NCBI GenBank assembly: GCA_012295275.1
Contig: CM022677.1
Location: 13,551,154 to 13,615,153 of the forward strand
From: Chrysomallon squamiferum
Lineage: Eukaryota > Mollusca > Gastropoda > Neomphalida > Peltospiridae
Direction of reading: 5' to 3'
DNA length: 64,000 nucleotides
Shown: positions 10,063 to 21,309 of the stretch, piece by piece
How positions within the stretch are numbered: the first letter of the stretch is position 1
Layout: each line of letters opens with the position of its first letter
The notes under the pieces: generated by a model
Database searches by the model: none
What the model was told of the DNA's origin: nothing
The model's input: the letters and a program-made list of their open reading frames with translations, nothing else
Position numbers and translations under genes: made by a program

Positions 10063-11944
10063 CTAGCAAAAGAAAAATAGTCTTATTGTAAGTATAACTG
10101 ATTATTAGCAAATTGCAACAAATAATTCTAAAATTAAAATATAAATACATTAAAAGCATTTTCTCCACCTTCTTTAAAATATATTATAGAAATATTAATT
10201 GCATTGTACAGTAATTATTACTTTTATTTTATTTTATTTTATAATGTCATAGTTCAGCTTGAAAAAATATGTTGGATTTTAATATAATAAAAAACAGAAC
10301 TCATGACAGAGCCTGTGCAGTGTTAAATCTGCATTTCCAGAAGCTTTCATCAGTCATTTCTCCATGTTGCAGCTCTGAAATTGTTATTTTTCTTATTTCT
10401 GCATACATATATCAATTAGTTATACCATGTCCATTTGAAGTAAATAAATACAGCTTGAAATGTTTTCAGCAATAAATGTAAAGTTTAAACCAAAGTTATA
10501 CTGCAAACCATTAAGTCCAAAACTAGATTATAATTACTATAAAAATCTTTAGGATGTCGAACTGACATTTTAGGATACAGTATTATACACCATGTCAATT
10601 TTTCTAAATGCTGCAATTACTTAGTTTAAACTAAAATCCTGAAAAACTGAAGGCAAAAATAACAAAATACAAAACAGCCAAAACTAAAAAGTATGATTAT
10701 TAGCAAAGTACAAAATTTAATTAATTATAATTAATGGCAAAGGGAACTGACCTACAGTTATGAATGTTTTCATATTTTTTCAACTTAACGTCCCAGTAAT
10801 TTCCACTTTTTTTTTTTTTTTTTTAAATGCGCTTGTCTGGTACTCATCCATTATTGTCATTGAAGTAATTCATTGCAAGCGCAGTAAAAACGGTCACCAG
10901 TTTGAAGTACTAAAGTTTGCTACAATATATATATTATTATTTTTAATTTTTAATTTTTAAAAATGTTTTTAGCTTCGGAAACAAAATAAAAATAAATATA
11001 ATAATTAAATAAAGAAAGTAAAGATTAAAAAAAAAAAATGTGAATTGCCGTTCTTGGTAATAGTTTAGCAAAAACTCATGTTTTGCATTACAGTAAATAA
11101 ATAGAGTGATCTCAGAAATGCCGAAACTGATGAAATCTTATAATTCAAAGAACTGTTAATTTCAAAAAATCTGCTAATTTTATAACCTTTTTTTATTTTT
11201 TTAAAGCCGATTTTTTCAGATTCATTATGTCGGTACCAACTGTAGTGAAAATAGAGATATTTTTATCAACTTTGTATTATTATTTGTTTTTATATATATA
11301 TATATTATTTTTTTTTTATCTAGGCTACATCGGCACCTGATTATATTAGCTAACACGGGGCTTTGGGTCGGGGCTAAATATTGATGAAACGAACCAGTTT
11401 TTCATACGTTTTATTTATGACAAGGATATGTTTATCCATAACTTTTTCTAAGCCAAGGAAACAAAACCTGATTTTACAAAACTCTTAACTTCCTGGAAGA
11501 CATTCCAAGATTTTCCAAAGCTGGTTTGTGTGTGTTGGTGTCAGAAGTAGGTGTCCTGTCATCAGCCAGTCCTTACAGACATTGTAAGTCCAGGTATCTG
11601 GCTGTGGAAAAGTGGAAAAGGCTAACAACGTCATGTCTTCTCGTGTCTGATATATTTACGATTTGAAGTAACTTTTTGGTTGGTGATGTTTTTATACGAT
11701 TCGACTAATTATAGTAAGATTCAGAACCAACCAGCCCAATTTCCCCGATCTTATTTCAGTAGGGACCTATTTTTGTTTTGTTTTTTGAACGCTTAATGTG
11801 TTCTCAGTTTCATGTTTTATCTGAATACATTTTTTTTTAAAATGTGTTACCTGATACTGTGAAATAAAGGTTTAATGTTTATCAGAAATACGTTGTATAG
11901 CCGAAGCCGTATGGTTATATGTTTCTCAGAATGTGTTTTCAGAA
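10063..11944. other. AT-rich non-coding
   Basis: Mostly AT-rich with T and A runs. A short acceptor-like site around 11600-11620 (minus) lacks a supporting ORF. A slightly GC-richer patch at 11330-11400 shows nothing I recognise. Confidence 0.35.

Positions 11945-12034
<90 letters not shown>
11945..12034. repeat. (TG)n-(GA)n compound microsatellite
   Basis: About 22 bases of TG pass directly into about 68 bases of GA. Confidence 0.95.
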
Positions 12035-12036
<2 letters not shown>

Positions 12037-12439
12037 GATTGTATGGGTGAATGAGACAGATAACTTATAGCTATGTAATTGATTTGAATACTTCTCAAAA
12101 TACTCTAATATAGGGCATTGTCTTCTTATCCAGTATAACGTATAATTAATAAATAACAATTTTTGTAAATATAGAAAAGATATACATCTTAATATATCAA
12201 GCAGATAAAAATTTCACTAACTGTAAAAGTTTTTTTATGATGTGGCCAATAAATTAAAACATTAACGTCCCAAGTAAACTTATTTCAAATTACTCATTAT
12301 TTTGTTTAAATTATAAGTGTGAACAGGTCTTGCTAATGAATGTTATCATGTAATCTTTTTTATTACTGTAACTTGAACTAAGTCTAGTACATTCTATATC
12401 AGTGCAGAAATCCAAGCTGATCTCTTAAGAAAACTTATT

Positions 12440-12960
12440 GATGTGTTTTGTTCTGAAGCTACGAAAAGAACATTTTGTAGTAAATTAACAACAACGACGG
12501 CAGCAGTGATAGCAATTATATTAATAAAATAGGAATAACATTTAAAGCAAAATGCGATGGTAACTGCAATAATGATACCAAAAGTAACGTTACGGTGTGA
12601 TGCCACGAGGCGACATTAATTCAAATACAAATAACAACAACAACAACAACAACAACTACAACAATAACAATAATAATTATTATAATAATGACAGGGAAAA
12701 AATTCCGTCACAATGATACATTAAGAGTGACAGTGACAGCACCAGTTATAATTAATTAAAACAATATTAACAAATTAACTGTAAAAAGAGCACAAAACCT
12801 CCCAAAACAACCATTGAGAACTACAGTAATATTAACAACAATGCCCATTATACAACGTCAGAGACAATGTCATCAATATAAATAATGTTAATCTACAGGA
12901 GGCGCAGATCAATTTGGTTCAATTAGACTGTGTTCTGACAAGTTGAGAAAACACTACGAA
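12440..12960 (-). repeat. Diverged copy of the CGACGGCGACATTAA satellite
   Basis: Contains ACAACGACGGCAGCAG and GAGGCGACATTAATTC blocks separated by AAT/ACA-rich spacers, the hallmark of the satellite seen at 25.1, 28.1, 31.7 and 54.2 kb, in the same orientation as the 28-kb array. Periodicity is largely lost. Confidence 0.5.
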
Positions 12961-13355
12961 CAGATTATACTGATAACTAGAAGTGCAGCGACACTTTGAT
13001 AGAAACCAGTGTGTACTGTCAGGGACAACTCACCTAGAATAACGTGCTTATTTCTTTTAACACATAATGTAATGATATTAAATAGGAGAAATCCTTAAGC
13101 GGAACCTTTTTAAAATGATTTTGTTATCTTAAGTAATTTATAAGTTCTGTCATTTGTTAATTGCTTGATATAAGTCACTTACGATATCACGATTTCGAAC
13201 AGTTTACAACAAAAATTATCCTGTCCATCAGTATTCCACTCGAAGTTGTAACTGTTAGTCGAATTTGAATAATTTTCACAGTTTAATTTTGCTTTTATTA
13301 TTTCTTAAACTTTTATTATTAAATTGCTTTCAAATAATATCCTAAATATGGTGTG

Positions 13356-14620
13356 TACAGTAGTAGTATAGAAGAAAAGATCATGTTTATACTTCCAGAC
13401 AAAGAGTTGTGAGTATTTTAGAAATATACCGTTTCTAAGCAGGAGTTAGTGAGATGGAGAAAGAAGGTGATTTTCAATAATTGCACCACACACTGCGTTT
13501 TAATTTCACTTTTCTGATAACTAATATTTAATAAGTTTATTTTAATAAATGTTTAGGTGAAACTTGCGAAGACAAGTCGGGCTGTGCAGACGTGTAGCTG
13601 ACTGTTTGGTTAACACGTGTTACATTAAAAATAATCAGCTTTCTTCATAGTAAGAAATGTAAGTAAAATTATCAGTATTTTTATGATGCAAAATAGAGGT
13701 AAAACATAGTAAAACATCACGTTATTTTCACTGAGTATCAGTTTATGATATAAATGCCGCTGGTTTTATATATAAAACGTGAATTACGTCGCGTTTTAAC
13801 AAAACAGAAAACTTCGCTTATCTCTGTGAATTTTAATTTTAATGTCGTTTGCTTTGCAAAATCAAATTTTGTGATAGAAGTAAAATGTAACTTCTCGCGT
13901 GTTCAGTATTAATGGATTTTGGGGATTTTTTATTGAGATAAAATTGTAACTCAGTTTAACAGAACAAATATTGTCACAGTAGAGTGGATTCCCCTGTATA
14001 TCTAGTCATTAAATTATTTATTTCTGAACTTAGAAGTCGAGCGCTTAATGCCACTATAAAATAAAAAGTCACATCCAGATTAAAATGATATTTGGTTAAC
14101 AACAGGACAGATTACACTAAAAAGTCCTCATGATGTTGAAAACTGATATTTTACTTTTATAAGAATCCATTCATTTTGGTTGATAAGTGATGACATATTT
14201 ATGTTGTGAACATGCGCGCTATTTTCACAGGTAATTTGAAATTGAATGACGACGTTTACTAACGTTTATTAACATTATCAAGATTATTCTTGAAAAGCCG
14301 AAAATATTCCTTTGGCTGTATCCAAGATTATACTGACAATTACATATATATTATCAATATTTGTTAAGGAGGAAAACAGAGGTAAACTTAATAAAATATC
14401 AATGTAAACAGTGGTACTTTTAATAAGATAGGACGTAATTCATTTGTATAAGCTGCACAGCTAGTAGTAAATAAAAACGTAAATTCCGAACAGTAGTCTC
14501 AAATCATCTTCAGAAAATTACGCTCATCCAAATTACATAGAAATTAAATGATTAACCGTTATAATATTGGTTACTATATTTAAAAACAAACATTTATTTG
14601 AGAGCCCCTCTATATTTCAT
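13356..14620. repeat. Dispersed repeat A (direct copy of 52146-53522)
   Basis: Extended similarity with 52146-53522: CCAGACAAAG...TTTTAGAAATATAC near the start, TGAAACTTG then GAAGACAAGTCGGGCTGTGC, ATTACGTCGC, AAAACTTCGCTT, GGCTGTATCCAAGATTATAC and AACTTAATAAAATATCAATG in the same order. Differences are substitutions plus indels. A has about 60-80 extra bases near 13920-14010; B has an insertion near 52391-52590. A ends where the gypsy fragment begins. Nothing coding was recognised. Confidence 0.7.
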
Positions 14621-14639
14621 CAAGAGATCAAGTTTGAGC

Positions 14640-16694
14640 TTCGACTGGCAGAAGAAATAACCACTACTCGACCATCTTGCTCTTGAGATAGAACAGCTCC
14701 CAAACCCTGAAAACCTGCATCAGTCTCATCAATGAAAGGTTTCTGGAAATCAGAGTAGCCTAAACTTGGAATTGTAGTCAGCTAAACTGTTGATGCATTG
14801 AAACCATCGTCACAAGACTGATACCTGCATTCCTGAAAAGGTTTCCGAGTTTCAGGAACCTTTCTGACAAGTTTTCCTTTCTTTTTCTTGCCACCACCTA
14901 TCAGTGAATGCAGGGGTGCGGCTATGTTGGTAAAACTGTTATTGAACCGTCGATAGTAGCTGGTAAATCCAAGAAATGACCTCAGTTCTCTTGTTGGTAT
15001 TTTTCAGTCTTTGACAGCTGAAACCTGATCAGAAATATCCGTCTCTGAAACAACATGGCCAAGATACTTAACCTGCTTTTTAAGCAAATGACACGTGTAG
15101 CCTACTAAAACCATTTCTAGCCTTTGGTCCATTTCGTCGAAGGTGTGTCCAGACACAAGAATGACTTCTAGGTATACTATCAGAGACTGAAGACTGTCTT
15201 CTCCCAGGCAAACCTGCATTAGCCATTAGGCTACTCTGATTAAACAAACCCATGGAAATCCTGGAATATTTAAAAAAAGAGAAAAAAAAGACGAACAAGC
15301 GCGAAATGCAGTCTCGGAAATGTCTTCCTCTTCCATGGCACACTGAAGAAATCCATGTGCTAGATCGATGGAAGAGAAATACTTGGCGCCTTTCAATGTC
15401 TCAAGTGCTTCATCTACACGGGGAAGTGGATGCGCATCTTTGACAGGTTTTGCATTTAAGAGGCTGAAGTCTCCACATATTCTCAGCTTTCCACCGGACT
15501 TTCTAACAAGTACCAAGGCTGATACATAAGGTGAGTACTTGGGCGCAGAATGACTACAGCTGCTTAGGGTTTGCAGATAAGCTTTTAACTGTTCCCACTG
15601 ACTAGGTGGAACTCGGCGATAAGGGACTATCCAGGGTTATCATCTGAGGTGGTAATTTTGTTTAATGATGCTACAGTATCCCGGATCATGATCGCCTTTA
15701 CTAAACAGATAATCCAACTTCATTTTCCCTTCCTGCGTACAAGTTAAGTTATCCCAATATCCAACTGTTTAAAAATGAAATCATCGCTGGAGAAATTTCC
15801 AACTCTAGAATCTTTTAAATCGTTTACCACAAAAAAAAAAAAAAATCTGTGGGAAGGTTCTGCATAAAATTTGCAGCCTTTAAGTGAAATGCTGTGACCA
15901 TTTGCTGCCGAAACATTAATAAAAGGACATAAAGCAAAGATCTCCCCAACGTTATTTTCAAATGATTTTTGTAAACTGTTTCCCTAATGGTAAAAAATCA
16001 GCCCCGGTATCTCCGAAGGCAGAAGATGATTATCAGCAGCCTCTTTACCCAGGAAACCAAGAACAACGTTTATGCCAATCAACGGCCCAATTAAAAAAGG
16101 ATTCTGCTGTATTAGCCAGCATCTGTCGGTTGAGTTCCCGACTCAAATAGGGATCTCTCAGATTCAGATCTCGCTGACCATATTAACATTCATCATGTTC
16201 CAGCTGCTGACACAGTCTTAGCAATTCATGGCTGTACATCAGCAGAGATTCATCTGACCCTATTTTCGACTTCTTCATATACGAAAAACATGAACAATAT
16301 CTGCGGGTCAGGAAGAATCATCGTGATTATCTATTTCCAACCTGACAGGACCTGCTAAGTGCACCTTTAGGAAACGTATGGCTGAGTTATCAGTTTGACA
16401 TTTTAACTCAAGCTGATCTTTGATATCGCGAATCCAGTCCTCCACGTTAAAGTCCGATCCGGCTTACTTTGAAACTGCCCGATATGGCGCTCCTGTGTCA
16501 CCAAACATTATTTGTGGCTGAATATGAGCAGAGGATTAAAGTTAGAATCTTTTAGACTCGTTATCTCTCGTACTTCTAATCGAATCTGAACGAATCTGAT
16601 TATCTTTCGCCTGCTGACTAAACTGAAAATCGAGGTTTTGAAAATCTCGTCTAAGCTGTTCATAGCTAGCTAATCTTTCTTCCGTTTGCGACAT
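14640..16694 (-). mobile_element. Decayed Ty3/gypsy element (gag, protease, RT, RNase H)
   Basis: Read on the minus strand from 16694: a gag start (MSQTEERLASYEQLRRDFQN), then capsid-like blocks (DFNVEDWIRDIKDQLELKC; DESLLMYSHELLRLCQQLE), a retropepsin site DTGADF at 15994-16011, and VSAANGHSISLKGC. Reverse transcriptase follows from about 15560: LVRKSGGKLRICGDFSLLN, SSIDLAHGF with the first catalytic aspartate, then VYLEVILVSGHTFDE where the catalytic YxDD has become YLEV, and KQVKYLGHVVSE. Last come GFTSYYRRF-like and AGFQGLGAVLSQEQ, the start of RNase H. Frameshifts and stops break every domain. Integrase and both LTRs are absent, with the 3' end cut at the edge of repeat A. It cannot be autonomous. 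Confidence 0.85.
14990..15516 (-). pseudogene. Gypsy reverse transcriptase remnant
   Basis: Two consecutive open segments (15226-15516 and 15004-15219) are the RT palm and thumb in two frames separated by an indel-rich patch near 15220-15300. The motif order KLRICGDF, SSIDLAHGF, YLEV, KYLGHVVS is diagnostic of Ty3/gypsy RT. Loss of the second and third catalytic aspartates in the YxDD box means it would be inactive even if the frame were continuous. Confidence 0.85.
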
Positions 16695-16750
16695 CTTGCT
16701 TTGAAAACCATCTCAAAACTTCAGCAACACTTTACTTAAAAATCAGTTTG

Positions 16751-17333
16751 AAGATTTATGAAAAGAGCAAAATTCTATCTTACTAGACTTCAATGACTAT
16801 AAAAGAGAAGATAATTTGACATATCATTTAATTGTCTGAAATCAACATGTTTTTAATTATTTATTTCTCCAAAAGCTCCATATTAACTTATAAACTATTA
16901 TTCATTGGAATATAAAATAATATTTTACACAATCCCAACTACAGGTAGACCTGAAGAAATGTTTACCAATGGTTATAACATATACTGAACTTAATATACT
17001 GTATACTGACATTTTAATTACATAAACATGTTATTATTATTATCTTTTTATTATTAGACAGCTGTAGGTTGGTATAATATGTATTCGTAATATATATGAC
17101 TGTCTAAACAAAGGGCTTTAATATTAGGTAATTTCTGCTATAGCAATGTTAACATTTACAATATAACTGTGGCATCTCCAAGGAGGAGAAACAGATTCAT
17201 AAAACAAATCATAATAAATATTGTAGAGTTGGAGAACAAAAAATATGAAGCCAGTACGAAAAAACCCAAAAGAACACAAAACAAACAACACCAGTGTCGC
17301 CACCTTCTCTAGTAAATGTTTAAGGTCCTGCAG
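16751..17333. other. AT-rich non-coding
   Basis: No ORF or repeat recognised beyond short ATT runs near 17030. Confidence 0.35.
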
Positions 17334-17776
17334 TGTCCAAGACCTAAGTGCAATCTTTGCAATTCCAGCTGACGGATCAGTAAAGCAAAATCTTCATCAG
17401 TTTTGTAACAAACTGCTAGACTAATGACTTGAACTTGGCGCCAGATGAAAGAAGCACCCAGACACAGTTCAGTTTAGCTTTACAAGCGTGGTAATGTCAC
17501 ATGACCGACCATACAGTTGCCACTGCTAACGAAAGCTCCCAATAGGAGGCAGTCATCTTAATCTATCTTGGTAGTACTTACTTTAAATCGATGAAGTTGT
17601 CCTCAAGCATTTGTAATACAGAGTTATGGTCATCAGCTTCTGATAGCGCTTCAAAAGCTGCAGTCACTTCATGCACTGGGACGAATGCAAAATCTTCATC
17701 AGTATCATAACAAACTGCTAGACTAATGAGTTGAACTTGGCGCCAGATGAAAGAAGCATCCAGACATGGTTCAGTT
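17334..17776 (-). mobile_element. MULE-type transposase C-terminal fragments, tandemly duplicated
   Basis: Two related minus-strand pieces. At 17338-17475 the frame reads LGASFIWRQVQVISLAVCYK then TDEDFALLIRQL. At 17583-17776 it reads LDASFIWRQVQLISLAVCYD, TDEDFAFVPVHEVTAAFEAL and ends MLEDNFIDLK. The series WRxxQxxxLxxxYxTDxxF, AFVPxxxVxxAFExL and xxYFED-like is what I know from the C-terminal part of MULE/FLYWCH-associated transposases. The second copy lacks about nine residues between TDEDF and AFVPV. The fragment runs into the assembly gap at 17777, so its N-terminal part may be hidden. Confidence 0.55.
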
Positions 17777-17976
17777 NNNNNNNNNNNNNNNNNNNNNNNN
17801 NNNNNNNNNNNNNNNNNNNNNNNNNNNNNNNNNNNNNNNNNNNNNNNNNNNNNNNNNNNNNNNNNNNNNNNNNNNNNNNNNNNNNNNNNNNNNNNNNNNN
17901 NNNNNNNNNNNNNNNNNNNNNNNNNNNNNNNNNNNNNNNNNNNNNNNNNNNNNNNNNNNNNNNNNNNNNNNNNNNN
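17777..17976. other. Assembly gap, 200 N
   Basis: Exactly 200 unknown bases, a conventional gap size. The true length is unknown. ORFs spanning it are artefacts. Confidence 0.99.
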
Positions 17977-18052
17977 CACACACCTCCCACACACACACAC
18001 ACACATTACACACATATATGTATGTATGTATACATATATTCACACACACACA
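17977..18052. repeat. (CA)n microsatellite abutting gap
   Basis: CA-rich, with TATG repeats inside. It probably caused the assembly break. Confidence 0.9.
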
Positions 18053-18111
18053 AGAAAAAACAAAAACCTTCATACACAGAATACAGAACATACATATATT
18101 TTGTTTATTAC

Positions 18112-18192
18112 CTGAAGCCAGGTAGGTACTTCTCCATCTTTCTTAGCCCCAGTGATAGTGTTCCATTCATCAACTGACAGACTACTTAGAGT
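18112..18192 (-). CDS. LRR-type gene exon, copy 2 (last one before gap)
   Basis: The acceptor TTTCTAG and donor CTTCAG|GTAATA on the minus strand bound 81 bases, phase 0 at both ends, fully open: TLSSLSVDEWNTITGAKKDG then EVPTWLQ. It joins in frame to 18485-18576. Product unknown beyond its membership of the LRR-type chain. Later exons would lie in or beyond the gap, or are lost. Confidence 0.45.
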
Positions 18193-18234
18193 CTAGAAAT
18201 ACTTTCATCATTTCTGTTTCTTCTCTATTATAAT

Positions 18235-18237
<3 letters not shown>

Positions 18238-18312
<75 letters not shown>
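18238..18312. repeat. (GA)n microsatellite
   Basis: About 75 bases of uninterrupted GA, inside an intron of the LRR-type chain. Confidence 0.97.
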
Positions 18313-18315
<3 letters not shown>

Positions 18316-18484
18316 AGAGATGGCATTGAACATACTGAATTATCAAGAGGGCAAGACAACAAGATATAAATATTCATAAATAAGGAGAATGTGATGTTTA
18401 TTATTACAGATAGATATATAGAAAGATAGACAGATAGCTGTGAACTGTTATTACTGCACTACTACATACTATATAATCACTCAC

Positions 18485-18576
18485 CATGACCTTTCAACAT
18501 GTCTGCAGAGTCAGAAGTTGACTGTTTCCTTTATCTGTGAGAATGGCTGGACAGTGCATCATAGTACCCAGCATTC
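18485..18576 (-). CDS. LRR-type gene exon, copy 2, with one in-frame TGA
   Basis: The acceptor CTTCCTCTAG and donor ATG|GTGAGT bound 92 bases. With two leading bases it reads MLGTMMHCPAILTDKGNSQL then LTLQTC, a TGA, then KVM, and exits at phase 0 into the exon at 18112-18192. It accepts the single base carried from 18661-18756. So three exons join in frame, with one stop four codons before the end of this one. The copy is either a pseudogene or uses recoding or RNA editing. Confidence 0.42.
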
Positions 18577-18660
18577 CTAGAGGAAGACAAATAAATAAAT
18601 GACAAATTTCAATATGAACCATATAAATGTTAAAACAAAAAAATAACTATAACTGTTTAC

Positions 18661-18756
18661 CAGGATGTCCTCCAAGTGCTGTCAGTTTAATCAGGAAGCT
18701 GAAGAGACAACTACAAGATGATTCAATTTTCTCCCCTGACTTCTTGACAGTGAGTC
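18661..18756 (-). CDS. LRR-type gene exon, copy 2 (paralogue of 3704-3811)
   Basis: Bounded by TTTTAAG| and CATCCTG|GTAAAC, 96 bases, phase 1 at both ends and fully open: LTVKKSGEKIESSCSCLFSF, ending LTALGGHPG. It pairs with 3704-3811, from which it differs by a 12-base deletion and scattered substitutions. Intron sequence on both sides is also similar between the copies, so the duplication is genomic and not a retrocopy. Confidence 0.5.
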
Positions 18757-18879
18757 CTTAAAATTAAATTTATATAAATAGTTTAAAATGAAAACAATGC
18801 AACAACAGCATTAACATTAATAAAACCTTTTATTTAGTATTCCTTCTTCTTTCTTATTTTTACCATTGGATTAACTTAT

Positions 18880-18940
18880 TTAGAGTTCAGGTTAGGATTA
18901 GGGCTAGGACTAGTGTTAGGGTTAGGATGAGAGTAGGTTC
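18880..18940. repeat. Degenerate TTAGGG-like tract, copy 2
   Basis: GGTTAGGATTAGGGCTAGG and GTGTTAGGGTTAGG words. It aligns with 3934-3990 in the paralogous segment. Confidence 0.6.
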
Positions 18941-19042
18941 AGGCTAGTTATTTATTTATTTACTTTCTTATTTGTTATTATTATTGTTTCTTTTTTACTA
19001 TTTTTATTTTTATTGTTCTTTTTAAATAAACGTATTTATTAT

Positions 19043-19175
19043 CAGTTGCAGCATCCAACTTTGTGGAAAGTTCTTCCATTTCATTTTCTTGTAAGTTTTT
19101 CTTCAAGTTGTTAAGATACAACACTGTCAGTCGTGATGACAGCAACTGATATCAGTAACAACAGTCCCTCCTTCC
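19043..19175 (-). pseudogene. LRR-repeat exon, copy 2, with frameshift and lost donor
   Basis: The counterpart of 4082-4205. The acceptor (TTCAG at 19176) is kept. After KEGLLLLISVAVIT a small deletion shifts the frame; the downstream frame LYLNNLKKNLQENEMEELST, then KLDAATDNK, is the expected LRR repeat. At the expected 3' border the donor dinucleotide reads AT (GATAATAA) where copy 1 has GGTAATA. Two independent lesions make this exon non-functional as it stands. Confidence 0.5.
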
Positions 19176-19261
19176 CTGAATGATAATAAAAAATATTTTA
19201 AAAACTTGAATTTAAAATTTAAAATGTAAAGAAGCAGGAACTACAGCTACTGTTCCTACTG

Positions 19262-19479
19262 CACTCTATTAAAACTACATCGCTACTATTATTATTATTA
19301 CTACTACTGCTACTATTAGGAAAGTGATAATAAAAGCTAATGTGTAGCTGTACTTATAGTAGGTAGTAGTAGCTGCAGTAGTATTACTAAACTAGTTATT
19401 ATTACTACTGCTGCTACTGCTACCTACTATAACTACAGCTTCACATTAGCTTTTATTATCACTTTCCTACAATGTTAGC

Positions 19480-19521
<42 letters not shown>

Positions 19522-19780
19522 TACTACTACTCTTTCTAGGTTTTTTTGATACGGTAGTAGCTGTTATTATTACTATTGTTGATTGACTTTGAAAAACGCA
19601 GAGAAAGAGAAAAGCTGATTCATATTACTACTTAGGATTAGCAACAGCAAAGCGACGGTTTTTTTTGATATGGTAGTAGCTGTTATTATTACTACTGCTG
19701 ATGCTACTATTACTACATCATAGCTACTACTGTCATCACCACGTTACATGTTACTGTTGATGTTTTTGTTGCTAATTACA
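19262..19780. repeat. Trinucleotide-rich intron with local duplication
   Basis: TAC/ATT-rich sequence, a pure (ATT)n run at 19481-19520, and two direct copies of GGTAGTAGCTGTTATTATTA at about 19552 and 19671, separated by about 100 bases of non-repetitive sequence. Confidence 0.7.
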
Positions 19781-20140
19781 TCTCTGTTACAAATAATAAA
19801 GAACTGAAAACTATTGTATTTACAAGATGCAATTCAGATCTGTTATTTTTCCTCCTGTGTATGTATAGTAATAAAATTAAACATAATAAATCTCAAACAA
19901 TATTGCAAGCTTCTATTTTCATATTTTGAATTAAAAAAACTAATATTTTCTGAAAAATACAAAAATAATTTATTACCTAATGAGTTTCCACTCAAGCTGT
20001 TTAACTCAGACTTGTGTGCCTTGGTGGTATAAACAAAGACTAAGGGCACCATCAGTTTGAATCTTAAATTTAAATAAAACAGGCCTGAGTATTTTGTACA
20101 AAGCATTTAAACATATAAACTGATAACCAAATATTTCTTA

Positions 20141-20790
20141 ACACACACACACACACTCACAAACACACACACTAGTATCTAAGTAGCAATTATAACTACT
20201 GGTGATATACTGACACACACACACACACACTATTATCAGAGTAGCAATTATCACTTTTACAGATATACTCACACAACCACACACCTAAGAATAGCAATTA
20301 TCACTATTGCTGATACACACAGACACACAAAATTACCATAGTAGTAATCACTACTGCTGACATACTCGCACACACAAACAAATACGCACACAGACATGCA
20401 CACACTCACACAACACTATTATCAGTTATTACGAGTTATCACTACTGCTGATACACAAACACTCAATTACCAGAGTAGTAGTTATCACTATTGCTGATAC
20501 ATGCACACACACATACTATTATCAGATTAGCAATTATTAGTATTGCTAACACTCACAGACACATACAGAAACACAAACACACGTGCATGCACACGCACAC
20601 ACACATACTAGTATCAGTGTAGCAGTTATCACTATTTGTGATACAGACACACAGCAATTATCACACACACACACAAACACACTATTATCAGAGTAGCAAT
20701 TATCACATACAGTCACACACACACACACTATTATCAGAGTAGCAATTATCGCTACTGCTGATTCATACACACACAAACACACACATACAG
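20141..20790. repeat. Compound CA minisatellite, 35-80 bp units
   Basis: About ten copies of a core (TTATCAGAGTAGCAATTATC then ACTACTGCTGATAC, variably diverged) are each separated by a (CA)n tract. Core spacing varies because the CA tracts vary in length. Confidence 0.85.
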
Positions 20791-20913
20791 AGTTTAATAT
20801 TCTAAGCATATAGTTTAACAAAACTGTTTATGTCAGATACAGAAAGATAAGAATTATATACAGAATAATTTTTCAAATATTAGTAAAATCAATAAAATTT
20901 AAATAAAAATTAC

Positions 20914-21030
20914 CACATCTTTCAAAGAAAGGAGTTTTCCATGGAAACTCAAACAGCTGGTTGGTTAAACAACTGCAGTTCAGACTTAATTCCTGTAGAG
21001 AACTTGTGACTGATTTGGAATCTGGAATAT
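20914..21030 (-). CDS. LRR-repeat exon, copy 2
   Basis: The acceptor GTTTTTCACTTATTTCAG and donor GATGTG|GTAATT bound 117 bases, phase 1 at both ends, fully open. The peptide IPDSKSVTSSLQELSLNCSC then LTNQLFEFPWKTPFFERC contains the LxxLxLxxCxLxx consensus of one leucine-rich repeat. Symmetric phase-1 exons that each encode one repeat are common in LRR genes and match the neighbours at 18661 and 19043. This is the clearest LRR exon here. Its partner exon upstream (22163-22320) exits at phase 1, so the two join directly in frame. Confidence 0.6.
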
Positions 21031-21149
21031 CTGAAATAAGTGAAAAACAGTATTAACAAACCTATTAACTAAGAGGAGAAAAAGAAAATAAAAGTAGAAC
21101 AAATATAATAATGACAAATTTGTCAAACCTAACAAAATTAAATACACTT

Positions 21150-21256
21150 GAGTGTATGTGTGTGTGTGTAAGATTCATATAGATACAGATATATATATAT
21201 CTATCTATAAATATAGATATATATATATATACACACATGAACACAGAGAGAGAGAG

Positions 21257-21306
<50 letters not shown>
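21150..21306. repeat. GT, AT and GA microsatellite cluster
   Basis: Short (GT)n, a GATA/ATAT mix, (GA)n and a pure (AT)n of about 45 bases to 21306. Confidence 0.9.

Positions 21307-21309
<3 letters not shown>

Noticed and set aside
10828-10883. Inverted pair TGCGCTTG / CAAGCGCA
   Set aside because: An eight-base match across a 40-base loop is expected by chance in a window this size.
11515-11640. Possible minus-strand exon after TTTTCCACTTTTCCACAG
   Set aside because: The acceptor is good, but the open frame is short and low in information, the donor choice is unclear, and no partner exon was found.
11847-12159. SLSLSL/HTHTHT ORFs
   Set aside because: Translation of the GA/TG microsatellite.
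17578-18177. ORFs running through N
   Set aside because: The unknown bases cannot show stops. Only the part at 17583-17776 has family-like sequence and was kept.
20141-20790. Repeat-spacer array resembling CRISPR
   Set aside because: Spacers are (CA)n, not unique sequence, and core units are degenerate.
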